Source: Alphaproteobacteria bacterium
Lineage (GTDB): Bacteria; Pseudomonadota; Alphaproteobacteria; Rhizobiales; Rhizobiaceae
Direction of reading: 5' to 3'
Length of the DNA stretch: 64,000 nt
Assembly (NCBI GenBank): GCA_016861165.1
Contig: BOKV01000008.1
Span: forward strand, 62,001 to 126,000
Position 1 is the first letter of the stretch. The number at the start of each line of letters is the position of its first letter. The position numbers were made by a program, and so were the translations under genes. Of this stretch, positions 53,552 through 62,140 are shown in pieces. The notes beneath the pieces are model-generated. The model was not told where the DNA came from. It saw only the letters and a program-made list of their open reading frames with translations, and made no database searches.

Positions 53552-54212
53552 GATTGGCGAACTTCGAGAAGACCGAGGCCGCGTCGACCGCCTTGTCGCG
53601 GCGCGGCTCCTCCTCCTCGGCAACCGCCTGCGTTTCGGCCGCCGGCAGCAGCGTGTCGCCGTGACGTTCGGCTTCAGCCGGCTGCGGCCGGTCGCGATTG
53701 GCCCGCTGCACCTCCATGTCGAGGGCGATCTGCGTGCACAGGCCGAGCGTCACCGGGTCCATTGGCGTCAGGTTGGCGGCGTTCCAGTGGGTGCCCTCGC
53801 GAATCGCCTCGATCGTCGCCTTGGTCGTGCCGACGAGGCGGATGACCTGCGAATCCTTCAGTTCGGGATGGTTGCGCAGCAGCCAGCGGATCGCGTTCGG
53901 CCTGTCCTGGCGCTTGGATACCGGCGTGTAGCGCGGGCCGCGCCGCTTCACCGTCGGCACCTTGACCTTGATTTCGGCGAGCCTGAGCTGGTGGCGCGGG
54001 TCCTTCTGCGCCTTTTCCAGTTCGTCGCGCGTCAATTGCCCGGTGGCGATCGGGTCCATGCCCTTGATGCCCTGCGCGCTCTCGCCGTCGGCGATCGCCT
54101 TGACCTCGAGCGGGTGCAGCTTGCAGAACGTGGCGATCTGCTCGAAGGTCAGCGACGTGTTGTCGACCAGCCATACGGCGGTCGCTTTTGGCATCAGGGG
54201 CGCTTCGGCCAT
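53541..54212 (-). CDS. trcR: TrcR-type cell-cycle regulator (DUF1013)
   Basis: A 223-residue protein of the alphaproteobacterial DUF1013 family, annotated in relatives as cell-cycle transcriptional regulator TrcR. N-terminal PKATAVWLVDNTSLTFEQIATFC resembles a helix-turn-helix; the middle has IRWLLRNHPELKDSQVIRLVGTTKATIEAIR. The C-terminal 40 residues are acidic and probably disordered. The track joins it to a 1175-residue antisense ORF; the true start is ATG 54212. Confidence 0.88.
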   Translation of the reverse strand: MAEAPLMPKATAVWLVDNTSLTFEQIATFCKLHPLEVKAIADGESAQGIKGMDPIATGQLTRDELEKAQKDPRHQLRLAEIKVKVPTVKRRGPRYTPVSKRQDRPNAIRWLLRNHPELKDSQVIRLVGTTKATIEAIREGTHWNAANLTPMDPVTLGLCTQIALDMEVQRANRDRPQPAEAERHGDTLLPAAETQAVAEEEEPRRDKAVDAASVFSKFANLKE

Positions 54213-54509
54213 GGCGAAAACCCTTTCAGTTCGGCCCGCCGCGTCTTTCTCGCCGGGCCCCCTGTCCTTGCGGTTCCAGGGCATTTCATGACGATTGTCA
54301 GGAGATGATCCGCATATAGCGCCTCGCCGGGCGATGCGCAACCATATGTCCTGGCTCTGTGCCGGTAGCACATGAGTTGTCCGCGAGCACCGTTCGCGCG
54401 CCGGGGACCCGCCCCGGGGACCCTCAGGGGAACCGCCGGGACCGCCGAAGGCGGGATTCATTTCTGTCCCGATTTGACCTATCGTCGCGCCGGTCGAGGA
54501 GATTCGCCC
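54213..54509. other. Divergent intergenic region, trcR / MMPL exporter
   Basis: 297 bp between two divergent genes. It must contain promoters for both, but I see no convincing -35/-10 pair, no CtrA box and no repeat copy. The in-frame extension of the exporter ORF back to 54372 lacks any family resemblance. Confidence 0.5.
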
Positions 54510-56765
54510 ATGGCCTACGGATTCGGCTTGGTCAGGCTGGGCCTGCTGGCGCTGCGCTTTCCGCTCGTCGCCTCTGTGCTGGTGCTGGTCGTCACGCTGG
54601 CGGCCGGCCTCGGCCTGCCGCGGCTCGGCTTTTCCGGCGCCAATGTCGATATCCTGCGCGACGGCTCGCGGGAAATCGCCGACTACGACACGCTGCTGCA
54701 GACGTTCCGCAACTTCAACAACGACGCCGTCGTTCTCATCCGGGCCGACAATCTGGCCACGGTCGACGGTTTCGAGACCTATCGCGACCTGCATTTCGAG
54801 TTCCAGTTCGACGACCGCGTGCAGAGCGTGCTGTCGCTGTTCTCGCTGGTCCAGTACAGCGCCGAGCAGGGCGGCTGGCATTCGGCGGTGCCGGCCCGTT
54901 TCGACAGCGACGAGGAGGTCGCCGCCTTCCTCGACGCAATCGCGCGGGAAATCCCCAATTCGCAGTCGCTGCTCGGTCGCGGCCACGACTCGGCGGTCAT
55001 CGTCGTCTACGCCAAGCCGGAGGCGGTGACCGACGCCGCCGTGCGCGAGACGATGGCGCACCTGCAGTCGGTCGCCTCCCAGTTCGAGGGGGAGGGCATC
55101 ACCATCACCATCGCCGGCCAGCCGGCGATCCGTTCCGGCCTGATCACCGACATCATCGGCGATCTGGTGCGGCTCCTGCCGCTGGCGCTGATCTTCTGCG
55201 CGATCATCGCCTGGCTGATCTTCCGCTCGATCCCGGCGATGGCGATCACGGCGGTGGCGCCGCTCGGCTCGGTCGTCTGGCTGCTCGGCGGCATGGGGCT
55301 CGCCGGCGTCGAGGTGAGCTTCCTGACCAACGTGCTGCCGGTGCTGCTTACCGTGGTCGTCTTTGCCGACGCGCTGCACCTGTTCATCAAGTGGGAGCGG
55401 CTGGCGCGCGAGGGCGGCGACCCCGTCGCGGCAATCGGCGAGGCGATCGAGACGGTCGGGCCGGCCTGCATCGTCTCGGCGCTGACAACGGCGGTGGCGC
55501 TGTTCTCGCTGACGCTGTCGCGCAATTACGGCCTGATCGAACTCGGCATCATCGGCGGCCTGGCGGTGCTGGCGAGCCTCGTTGCTGTCATGGTCGCGCT
55601 GCCGCTCGTCATCCACTGGGCCGTGCGGGCCGGCTACCGGCCGCGCCAGCGCGGCGCCTCGCGGCTGGCTGTCGCCGCGGCGCCGGCGATCCGGCTGCTG
55701 TCGATGCCGCGGGCGGTCGCCGCCGCCGGGCTGTTGCTGTGCGTGGTGGGCGGTATTGCCCATTTCAACATCGGCAGCCGGTTCCAGCTGGTCGACTACC
55801 TGTCGAGCAGTTCGGCCGTGGCGGTGAGCGAGGGCTTCATCGACGCGCGCTACCCCGGCTCGACCCCGCTGTTTGTCATCCTCGAACGCGACATGAGCCG
55901 GCCGCTGCTCGACGGCGCCAACATCGAGCGCTTCGATTCGGCGCTCGAAGCGGTGGCGCAGGTCTTTCCCGCGTCTTCGTTCTATTCCCTGGCCGACTTC
56001 CGCAGCGAGATCGAGAAGGGCGGCGGCGAGATCAGCGAGGAAGCGCTCGATTCGCTGCCCGACTACATGACCAGCCGCTTCATCTCGCCCGCGCGCGACA
56101 AGGTGCTGATCACCATCTTCGCCTCGGCCAACCTGTCGGCCAACGAGATGCAGGTCAAACTGAAGGAGCTGGACCGGGCGCTCGATGCGCGCGGCATCGC
56201 CGCCCAGGCGACGGTGACCGGCTTCCCGGTGCTGTCGGCCATCGTCGCCCCGCGGCTGATGGACCGGCTGCGGCTCAGCCTCGTCGCCTCGATCGGCCTG
56301 TCGATCCTGCTGATCGCCTTCGCCGCGCGTTCGTGGCGCCACGGGCTCGCCTGCCTGCTGCCCAACCTGCTGCCGATCCTCACCGTCGAACTGGTGCTGT
56401 GGATCGCCGGCATCCCGCTCAACATGACGGTGGCGGTGTCGCTGACGGTCGCCTTCGGCCTTGCCGTCAACGATTCGATCCACCTGCTCAACCAGTACAT
56501 CCTCGACGAAAGGCGGGCCGAGCCGGCCGCCGCCATGCAAAGCGCGCTCGTGAGCGTGCTGCCGGCGATGGCGTCGACGACGCTGATCCTGTCCGGCGGG
56601 CTGGCGATCATGCTTGCCTCCAGCCTGCCGGCGATCGCGCTGTTTTCCGGCGTCATGATGCTGACGCTGGTCTTTGCGCTCGTCTTCGACGTGCTCCAGC
56701 TGCCGGCGCTCATATTGCTGCTTTCCGGCGAACGTGCGAAACTGACCGTCAGCGAACCCGCGTGA
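54510..56765 (+). CDS. MMPL/RND-family exporter (HpnN-like group)
   Basis: A 751-residue transporter with two repeats, each having one helix, a large periplasmic domain, and five helices. The first periplasmic domain runs from about residue 40 to 215. GLAVNDSIHLLNQY in the second half is the proton-relay aspartate motif of MMPL proteins, and VFADALHLFIKW is its counterpart in the first. It probably exports a lipid or hydrophobic molecule; the substrate is unknown. ATG 54510 follows GAGGAG. The small exported protein gene follows 19 bp downstream. Confidence 0.9.
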   Translation: MAYGFGLVRLGLLALRFPLVASVLVLVVTLAAGLGLPRLGFSGANVDILRDGSREIADYDTLLQTFRNFNNDAVVLIRADNLATVDGFETYRDLHFEFQFDDRVQSVLSLFSLVQYSAEQGGWHSAVPARFDSDEEVAAFLDAIAREIPNSQSLLGRGHDSAVIVVYAKPEAVTDAAVRETMAHLQSVASQFEGEGITITIAGQPAIRSGLITDIIGDLVRLLPLALIFCAIIAWLIFRSIPAMAITAVAPLGSVVWLLGGMGLAGVEVSFLTNVLPVLLTVVVFADALHLFIKWERLAREGGDPVAAIGEAIETVGPACIVSALTTAVALFSLTLSRNYGLIELGIIGGLAVLASLVAVMVALPLVIHWAVRAGYRPRQRGASRLAVAAAPAIRLLSMPRAVAAAGLLLCVVGGIAHFNIGSRFQLVDYLSSSSAVAVSEGFIDARYPGSTPLFVILERDMSRPLLDGANIERFDSALEAVAQVFPASSFYSLADFRSEIEKGGGEISEEALDSLPDYMTSRFISPARDKVLITIFASANLSANEMQVKLKELDRALDARGIAAQATVTGFPVLSAIVAPRLMDRLRLSLVASIGLSILLIAFAARSWRHGLACLLPNLLPILTVELVLWIAGIPLNMTVAVSLTVAFGLAVNDSIHLLNQYILDERRAEPAAAMQSALVSVLPAMASTTLILSGGLAIMLASSLPAIALFSGVMMLTLVFALVFDVLQLPALILLLSGERAKLTVSEPA

Positions 56766-56784
56766 CGCCGATCCAGACGGAGGA

Positions 56785-57270
56785 ATGGATTTGCGCTTGC
56801 CGCCGCAACTGAAAATGGGCCTGGTCGCCGCCGTGCTGCTGTCGTTGGCCGGCGGCGAGGCGCGGGCCGACGCGTTCTTCGACGGGCTGACCGGCAGCTG
56901 GCGCGGCAACGGCTTCATCCGCGTCGCCGCCAATTCTCCGGAGGAGAACATCCGCTGCCGCATCAACAATGCGCTGCACCCCAACGGCCGCGAACTGGTC
57001 ATCCTGGGGAACTGCGTGATCGGCGGCTTCTTCCTGCCGGTCGACGGCTCGGTGGTCGCGCGTGGCAAGGCGGCCTATTCGGCCACCATCTTCCGGACGC
57101 TGGCGCGGCTGACGACGAGCGATTTCGTCGGCCGGCTCAAGGGCTCGCGGCTGGCGCTGAGCTTCCGCGGCAAGGATTCCGTCAGCCGCCAGGACATCCA
57201 GGCGACGTTGGTCATCCGCAAGCGCGGCAACGGGCAGTTCGACGTCAGCATGCAGCGCACCGATCCGTAG
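56785..57270 (+). CDS. Small exported protein, possibly cut short by an amber codon
   Basis: A 161-residue protein with a signal peptide ending near GEARA and a lipocalin-like beta-rich mature part ([41 protein letters not shown]). I do not recognise a functional family. After the TAG at 57268 the same frame continues for 15 codons, all ending in G or C, to a second TAG at 57316 (reading [15 protein letters not shown]). The [10 protein letters not shown] start suggests the usual closing strand was lost. It is likely cotranscribed with the MMPL exporter. Confidence 0.75.
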   Translation: MDLRLPPQLKMGLVAAVLLSLAGGEARADAFFDGLTGSWRGNGFIRVAANSPEENIRCRINNALHPNGRELVILGNCVIGGFFLPVDGSVVARGKAAYSATIFRTLARLTTSDFVGRLKGSRLALSFRGKDSVSRQDIQATLVIRKRGNGQFDVSMQRTDP

Positions 57271-57406
57271 ACGCAGGCGCTGTTCGACGTCGGCACGATC
57301 CGCTTCAGCGGCAAGTAGCGCACCGCGCGGCGCCGGCCCTCCGGGGCTGGCGATTCGGGCGCGACGGTCCTATATCGGCAGGCGAGCCGCTCACAGGAAC
57401 CAGCCC

Positions 57407-58483
57407 ATGAACATCCGCCCAGACGTGTCCGCCCGGCCGATCCCGGTGACGGTGATCACCGGCTATCTCGGCGCCGGCAAGACGACGCTGCTCAACCGCA
57501 TCCTCACCGGCGACCACGGCAAGCGCTACGCGGTGATCGTCAACGAGTTCGGCGAGATCGGCATCGACAACGACCTGATCGTCGAGTCCGACGAGGAAAT
57601 CTACGAGATGAACAATGGCTGCGTGTGCTGCACGGTGCGCGGCGACCTCATTCGCGTTGTCCAGGGCCTGATGAAGCGCAAGGGCCGTTTCGACGCCATC
57701 ATCGTCGAGACGACGGGGCTCGCCGATCCGGCGCCGGTGGCGCAGACCTTCTTCATGGACGAGGACGTGCGCGCGCGATCGCGCCTCGACGCGGTAGTGG
57801 CGCTGGTCGATGCCAAGCACCTGCTGGCGCGGCTCAAGGACAGCCCGGAGCCCGAGGAGCAGATCGCCTTCGCCGACGTGGTCCTGCTCAACAAGACCGA
57901 CCTGGTCGACGCCGACACGCTCGCCGAGGTCGAGGCGGTCGTGCGCCGGATCAACCCCACCGCCACCGTGCACCGCACCGAGCGGGCGGCGGTCGCGCTC
58001 GACCATATCCTCGACCGCGGCGCCTTCGATCTCGCCCGCATACTGGAGAACGATCCGCATTTCCTTGATGCCACCGATCACGACCACGATCACGAATGCG
58101 GGCCCGACTGCGACCACGACCACGACCACCATCATCATCACCACGGGCATGATCACCATCACCGTGGGCTCGACGGCAGGGTGCACGATACGACAGTCGG
58201 CACGGTGGCGCTGTCCGGCGGCGAACTCGACGCGGACATCTTCATGCGCTGGATCCAGCAGGTCACCCAGACCGACGGTCCCGACATCCTCCGGCTGAAG
58301 GGCATCCTTGCCTTCCGCGGCGACCCCGACCGCTTCGTCATCCAGGGCATCCACATGATCGTCGAGGGCGACCACCAGCGGCCGTGGCGCGACGGCGAGG
58401 AGCGGCGTAGCCGGCTGGTGTTCATCGGCCGCAAGCTCGATCGCGACAAGCTGGAGTCCGGATTCTCGGCCTGCGCCGCCTGA
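57407..58483 (+). CDS. CobW/COG0523-family metallochaperone GTPase
   Basis: A 358-residue G3E GTPase. The P-loop is GYLGAGKTT (19-27), the metal-binding CxCC is CVCC (72-75), and NKTDL near residue 161 gives guanine specificity. A His/Asp-rich loop (about residues 220-256, with runs of [10 protein letters not shown]) precedes the C-terminal CobW domain. Such proteins (ZigA/YeiR/ZNG1-like) deliver zinc to client enzymes. The WD40 gene starts within its stop codon (TGATG). No Zur box was seen upstream. Confidence 0.93.
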   Translation: MNIRPDVSARPIPVTVITGYLGAGKTTLLNRILTGDHGKRYAVIVNEFGEIGIDNDLIVESDEEIYEMNNGCVCCTVRGDLIRVVQGLMKRKGRFDAIIVETTGLADPAPVAQTFFMDEDVRARSRLDAVVALVDAKHLLARLKDSPEPEEQIAFADVVLLNKTDLVDADTLAEVEAVVRRINPTATVHRTERAAVALDHILDRGAFDLARILENDPHFLDATDHDHDHECGPDCDHDHDHHHHHHGHDHHHRGLDGRVHDTTVGTVALSGGELDADIFMRWIQQVTQTDGPDILRLKGILAFRGDPDRFVIQGIHMIVEGDHQRPWRDGEERRSRLVFIGRKLDRDKLESGFSACAA

Positions 58484-59454
58484 TGCCGACGATCGCCCAT
58501 GTCGAGGCCGGCAGCCATGTCGAATGGGCCGGTTTTCTCGACGACAAGCCGGCATTCGCCCTGTCCGAGGGCGTGGCCGTCATCGCCGAGGGCGGCGAAA
58601 AGCGGATCGTGTTGCACGACGGGCTGACGGCGGCGGCGCCCGGGCGCGACGGCGCCACGCTTACAACCGGTGGCGAGGACGGCGCGCTGAAGCGGCTCGG
58701 CGCCGACGGCGGTGTTGCGCTGCTGCGCGGGGCGACCGGCAAGTGGGTCGACGCCGTCGCCTGCGGGCCGGCCGGCGCCGCGGCGGCGGCCTCCGGCAGA
58801 TCAGCGACGGTGTTGGCCGGCGACGGCGGGCAGCGTCAGATCGCCTGCGAGCGCACGATCGAGGGGCTCGCCTTCGCGCCCAAGGGCCAGCGCCTGGCGC
58901 TGGCGCGCTACAACGGCGTTGAGCTCATTTGGGTGGCGGCGCAGGCGCCGGCCCAGATTCTGGAATGGAAAGGCGCCCATACCGGCGTTACCTTCTCTCC
59001 CGACGGGCGCTACGTGGTCACCACCATGCAGGAAAACGCGCTGCATGGCTGGCGACTCGCCGACGGCCGCCACATGCGCATGACCGGCTATCCGGCCAAG
59101 GTGCATTCGCTGTCGTGGTCGGCGCGTGGCGACTGGCTGGCGAGTTCCGGTGCTCCGGTGGCGATCGTCTGGCCGTTTTCGGGCAAGGACGGGCCGATGG
59201 GCAAGGCGCCGCTCGAACTGGGCTCGATGGGCCGCATCCTGGTCACTCGCGTCGCCTTCCATCCGCGCGAGGAGGTGGTGGCGATCGGCTACGAGAACGG
59301 CATGATCCTCGCCGCCAGGCTGGGCGACCGCCAGGAGGCCGTGCTGCGGCGCGAGGCGGCGGGCGCGATCTCGTCGCTCAACTGGGACCGTGCCGGCCGG
59401 CGCCTCGCATTCGGCTCGCGGGAGGGCGAGGCCGGGGTGATCGACATCGCATAG
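58483..59454 (+). CDS. WD40-like beta-propeller protein
   Basis: A 323-residue predicted beta-propeller with about six blades; the recurring pattern appears as TGVTFSPDGRYVVTTMQENALHGWRLADG and LSWSARGDWLASSGAPVAIVW. There is no signal peptide, so it is probably cytoplasmic. It overlaps the CobW stop by 1 nt and is a conserved partner of CobW in Rhizobiales, so a role in metal delivery or client recognition is likely but unproven. Confidence 0.88.
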   Translation: MPTIAHVEAGSHVEWAGFLDDKPAFALSEGVAVIAEGGEKRIVLHDGLTAAAPGRDGATLTTGGEDGALKRLGADGGVALLRGATGKWVDAVACGPAGAAAAASGRSATVLAGDGGQRQIACERTIEGLAFAPKGQRLALARYNGVELIWVAAQAPAQILEWKGAHTGVTFSPDGRYVVTTMQENALHGWRLADGRHMRMTGYPAKVHSLSWSARGDWLASSGAPVAIVWPFSGKDGPMGKAPLELGSMGRILVTRVAFHPREEVVAIGYENGMILAARLGDRQEAVLRREAAGAISSLNWDRAGRRLAFGSREGEAGVIDIA

Positions 59455-59485
59455 CGGCTCTTCAGCGGCGACGGGAACGGCAGGA

Positions 59486-60397
59486 TTGGACACGCTCACC
59501 AGGATGCAGGCCTTTGTTGAGGTCGTCGACGCGGAGGGGTTCTCGGCGGCGGCGCGGCGGATGGGCCGGTCGAAGGCGCTGATGTCGAAATATGTGCGCG
59601 AGCTGGAGGACGAGCTCGGCGCGCTGCTGCTCAACCGCACCACCCGGCAGTTCTCGCTGACGGAGGCCGGCCAGATCTACTATCACTCGGCCAACGAGAT
59701 CATCGCGCGCATCAGGGAGGCGCAGGAGGCGGTGCGCGAGGCCGGGGCCGGCCTCAAGGGGCGGCTGCGCGTCTCGGCACCGCGCTCGCTGACCGATCTG
59801 GAAATCGGCCTGCCCATCGTCGAGTTCGCCGCCGCCTATCCGGAGATCACGCTCGAGGTCAATCTCGACGACCGCATCGTCGACATGATCGAGGATGGCT
59901 TCGACGTCGCCATCCGCGTGTCGCGGCTCGCCGATTCGACACTGATCGCCAGGAAGCTCGCCGACTTCCGCCTGGTGCTGTGCGCCTCGCCGGCCTTCGT
60001 CCGTCGCCACGGCGCGCCGGCCAGGCCGAGCGACATCTCGGCGCTTCCCGCCATCATCGACACCAATGGCCGCAGCCGCAGCAACTGGACCTTCGTCGAT
60101 GCGCAGGGCAGGGAGCAGGTCGTTCCGGTCAACGCGGTGATGGAGGTCAACAGCCCGGAGGTGGCCAAGCGGGCGGCGCTGGCCGGCCTCGGCATCGCCA
60201 TCTCGCCGGGGTTCTCCGTGGCCAAGGAAATCCGCGACGGCAGCCTGGTCAGCATGCTCGATGACTGGCTGCCGCGCGGCGGCGGCGTCTATGCCGTCTA
60301 TCCGCACCGCCGCCACGTCCCGGCCAAGGTGCGCGTCTTCGTCGACTTCATGGCCCAGTGGTTCCGGCGCAACGGCAGCCTGCTGTCGCATGAATGA
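59486..60397 (+). CDS. LysR-family transcriptional regulator
   Basis: A 303-residue LTTR. The winged helix is MDTLTRMQAFVEVVDAEGFSAAARRMGRSKALMSKYVRELE, followed by the hinge and the effector domain (LRVSAPRSLTDLEIGLPIVEF). The start is TTG 59486, which yields the canonical MDTLTRM N-terminus; no closer ATG fits. It belongs to the DmlR-like group by eye. It lies inside the metal cluster, but nothing shows that it controls it. Confidence 0.92.
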   Translation: MDTLTRMQAFVEVVDAEGFSAAARRMGRSKALMSKYVRELEDELGALLLNRTTRQFSLTEAGQIYYHSANEIIARIREAQEAVREAGAGLKGRLRVSAPRSLTDLEIGLPIVEFAAAYPEITLEVNLDDRIVDMIEDGFDVAIRVSRLADSTLIARKLADFRLVLCASPAFVRRHGAPARPSDISALPAIIDTNGRSRSNWTFVDAQGREQVVPVNAVMEVNSPEVAKRAALAGLGIAISPGFSVAKEIRDGSLVSMLDDWLPRGGGVYAVYPHRRHVPAKVRVFVDFMAQWFRRNGSLLSHE

Positions 60398-60503
60398 TTT
60401 TCCGGCCGACCCATAAAATCGCCGAAATCGTCGGTGCAATGGGATGGGACCGCGGCGAACGGATTCGCCGGCGGCCCTGAGGTCCGAACCGGGGGAGCGC
60501 GTC

Positions 60504-61154
60504 ATGCGCGGGCGAATTGCTGCGGGGTTGGCGGTCGTGGGGTTGACATTGGCGCCGTCGCTGGCGGTGGCGCACCCGCATGTCTTCGTCGAGGCCAATC
60601 TCGAAATCCTGCGCAACGCGCAGGGCGCGGTGACCGAGCTGCGCCATGTCTGGCGGTTCGACGAACTGTTCTCCTCCATGGTGCTGCTCGACTATGACGA
60701 GAACGGCGACGGCAAGCTCGACAGCGACGAGCTTGACGCGGTGTCGCAGACCGTCACCCAGTCGCTCAGCGAATACAATTTCTACACCGAGGTCCGTCTC
60801 GGCCGCGAGCCGCAGGCCTTTCAGGGGCCGGAGCGGATCATGGTCGACTACACCGACGGCCAGGTGCTGATGTTCTTCGCCGCGACCATGAAGGAACCGC
60901 TGGAGATCGCCGGCAAGCCGTTCCGCGTCGCCGTCAGCGACCCGACCTATTATGTCGCCATCGAGATCGCCGACGAGAGCGCCGTGCAGATCACCGGCAA
61001 TGGCACCGCCTGCAAGGCGGCGATCGAGCGGCCAGATTTCGACCAGCTCTACGCGCAGAACTCGCAGACCCTGACCGAGCAGTTCTTCAACGATCCGGCC
61101 AATGCCTCGCTCGGCGACGACTGGCTGACATGGGTCAATTTCCAGTGCGACTAG
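60504..61154 (+). CDS. DUF1007 periplasmic protein
   Basis: A 216-residue exported protein. The signal peptide ends near SLAVA, and the mature protein starts HPHVFVEANLEIL. DYDENGDGKLD near residue 77 is an EF-hand-like loop, and two cysteines lie near the C-terminus. DUF1007 proteins are encoded with NicO transporters and are thought to bind metal in the periplasm. The start ATG 60504 follows GGGGGAG. It overlaps the NicO gene by 25 bp. Confidence 0.9.
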   Translation: MRGRIAAGLAVVGLTLAPSLAVAHPHVFVEANLEILRNAQGAVTELRHVWRFDELFSSMVLLDYDENGDGKLDSDELDAVSQTVTQSLSEYNFYTEVRLGREPQAFQGPERIMVDYTDGQVLMFFAATMKEPLEIAGKPFRVAVSDPTYYVAIEIADESAVQITGNGTACKAAIERPDFDQLYAQNSQTLTEQFFNDPANASLGDDWLTWVNFQCD

Positions 61155-62137
61155 GCGCAGGCCGCCTGGCGGCGTTCTTGGTGCTGGCCGGCCTTGCGCT
61201 GGCGCTTGCCGACGCGGCCGCGGCGCAGAACTCGCTCGGGCTCGGCCGGCCCGAACAGGCGATCCGCCCGGAAGGGCTGCTGGCGCCGTTCCTGCTGTGG
61301 GTGAAGGCCCAGCAGGAGAGCTTCTATACGGCGATGCGCCTGCATCTCCAGGCCATGCGAACCGACGCCACCCATCTGTGGGTGCTGATCGGGCTGAGTT
61401 TTGCCTACGGTGTCTTCCACGCCGCCGGCCCCGGTCACGGCAAGGCGGTGATTTCCTCCTACATGATCGCCAACGAGGTCGCCGCCCGTCGCGGCATCGT
61501 CCTGTCGATGGCGTCCGCACTGGCGCAGGCGCTGACCGCGATCGCGGTGGTCGCCGCCTTCGTGCTGGTGCTGCGCGGCATGGGCCTGAAGCAGAGCGAG
61601 GCCACCGGAGCGCTCGAGGTGGCGAGCTATGGCGCGGTGGCGGCGCTGGGCGCCTGGCTCTTGTGGTCGAAACTGTTCGGCGTCGGTCACCGCCACGCGG
61701 CCGGCAACCATGCCCACCGACATGGCGACGGCCACCACCATCAGCATCATCAGCACGATCACGGCCACGCCTGCGGCCACGCGCACGGCGCCGACCCGGG
61801 CACGCTGAAGGGCGAGGCGCTGAGCCTCAGGCAGGCCTGGTCGGCGATCGCCGCTGTCGGCCTGCGGCCCTGTTCGGGCGCGCTGATCGTGCTGACCTTC
61901 GCCTTCCTCAACGGGCTCTATGCCGCCGGCATCGCCTCGACCTTCGCCATGGCGTTTGGCACCGGCATGACGGTGGCCATCCTTGCCGCGCTGGCGGTTT
62001 GGGCCAAGGATCTTGCCATCGGCATCGGCGGCCTCAACGATCGGGCGGCGGTGATCCACCGCGGCATCGAGATCGCCGGGGCGGCGCTGGTGCTGATCCT
62101 CGGGCTGACGCTGCTCGGCGCCAGCCTCTACGTCTGA
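61130..62137 (+). CDS. NicO/RcnA-like nickel-cobalt transporter
   Basis: A 335-residue transporter with a signal or anchor helix and about six membrane helices. The conserved HAAGPGHGKAVISSYMIAN is near residue 97 and GLRPCSGALIVLTFAF near residue 243. The loop between helices (residues about 185-222) is histidine-rich (HRHGDGHHHQHHQHDHGH), consistent with metal binding. Direction (uptake or efflux) cannot be deduced; the paired DUF1007 gene and CobW cluster suggest Ni, Co or Zn homeostasis. It converges on the TRAP gene with 3 bp between stops. Confidence 0.92.
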   Translation: MGQFPVRLGAGRLAAFLVLAGLALALADAAAAQNSLGLGRPEQAIRPEGLLAPFLLWVKAQQESFYTAMRLHLQAMRTDATHLWVLIGLSFAYGVFHAAGPGHGKAVISSYMIANEVAARRGIVLSMASALAQALTAIAVVAAFVLVLRGMGLKQSEATGALEVASYGAVAALGAWLLWSKLFGVGHRHAAGNHAHRHGDGHHHQHHQHDHGHACGHAHGADPGTLKGEALSLRQAWSAIAAVGLRPCSGALIVLTFAFLNGLYAAGIASTFAMAFGTGMTVAILAALAVWAKDLAIGIGGLNDRAAVIHRGIEIAGAALVLILGLTLLGASLYV

Positions 62138-62140
62138 GGA

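Noticed and set aside
53541-57068. 1175-aa minus-strand ORF
   Set aside because: Only the last 223 residues are real (TrcR); the rest is antisense to the MMPL exporter and the small exported protein, with Arg/Asp/Gln-rich shadow composition.
57319-57406. Zur box upstream of the CobW gene
   Set aside because: I searched for an AT-rich palindrome of the GTTATATTATAAC type and found none; the region is GC-rich.
58074-58170. CAC/GAC-rich tract as a tandem DNA repeat
   Set aside because: It is the coding sequence for the CobW His/Asp-rich loop with irregular spacing, not a tandem array.
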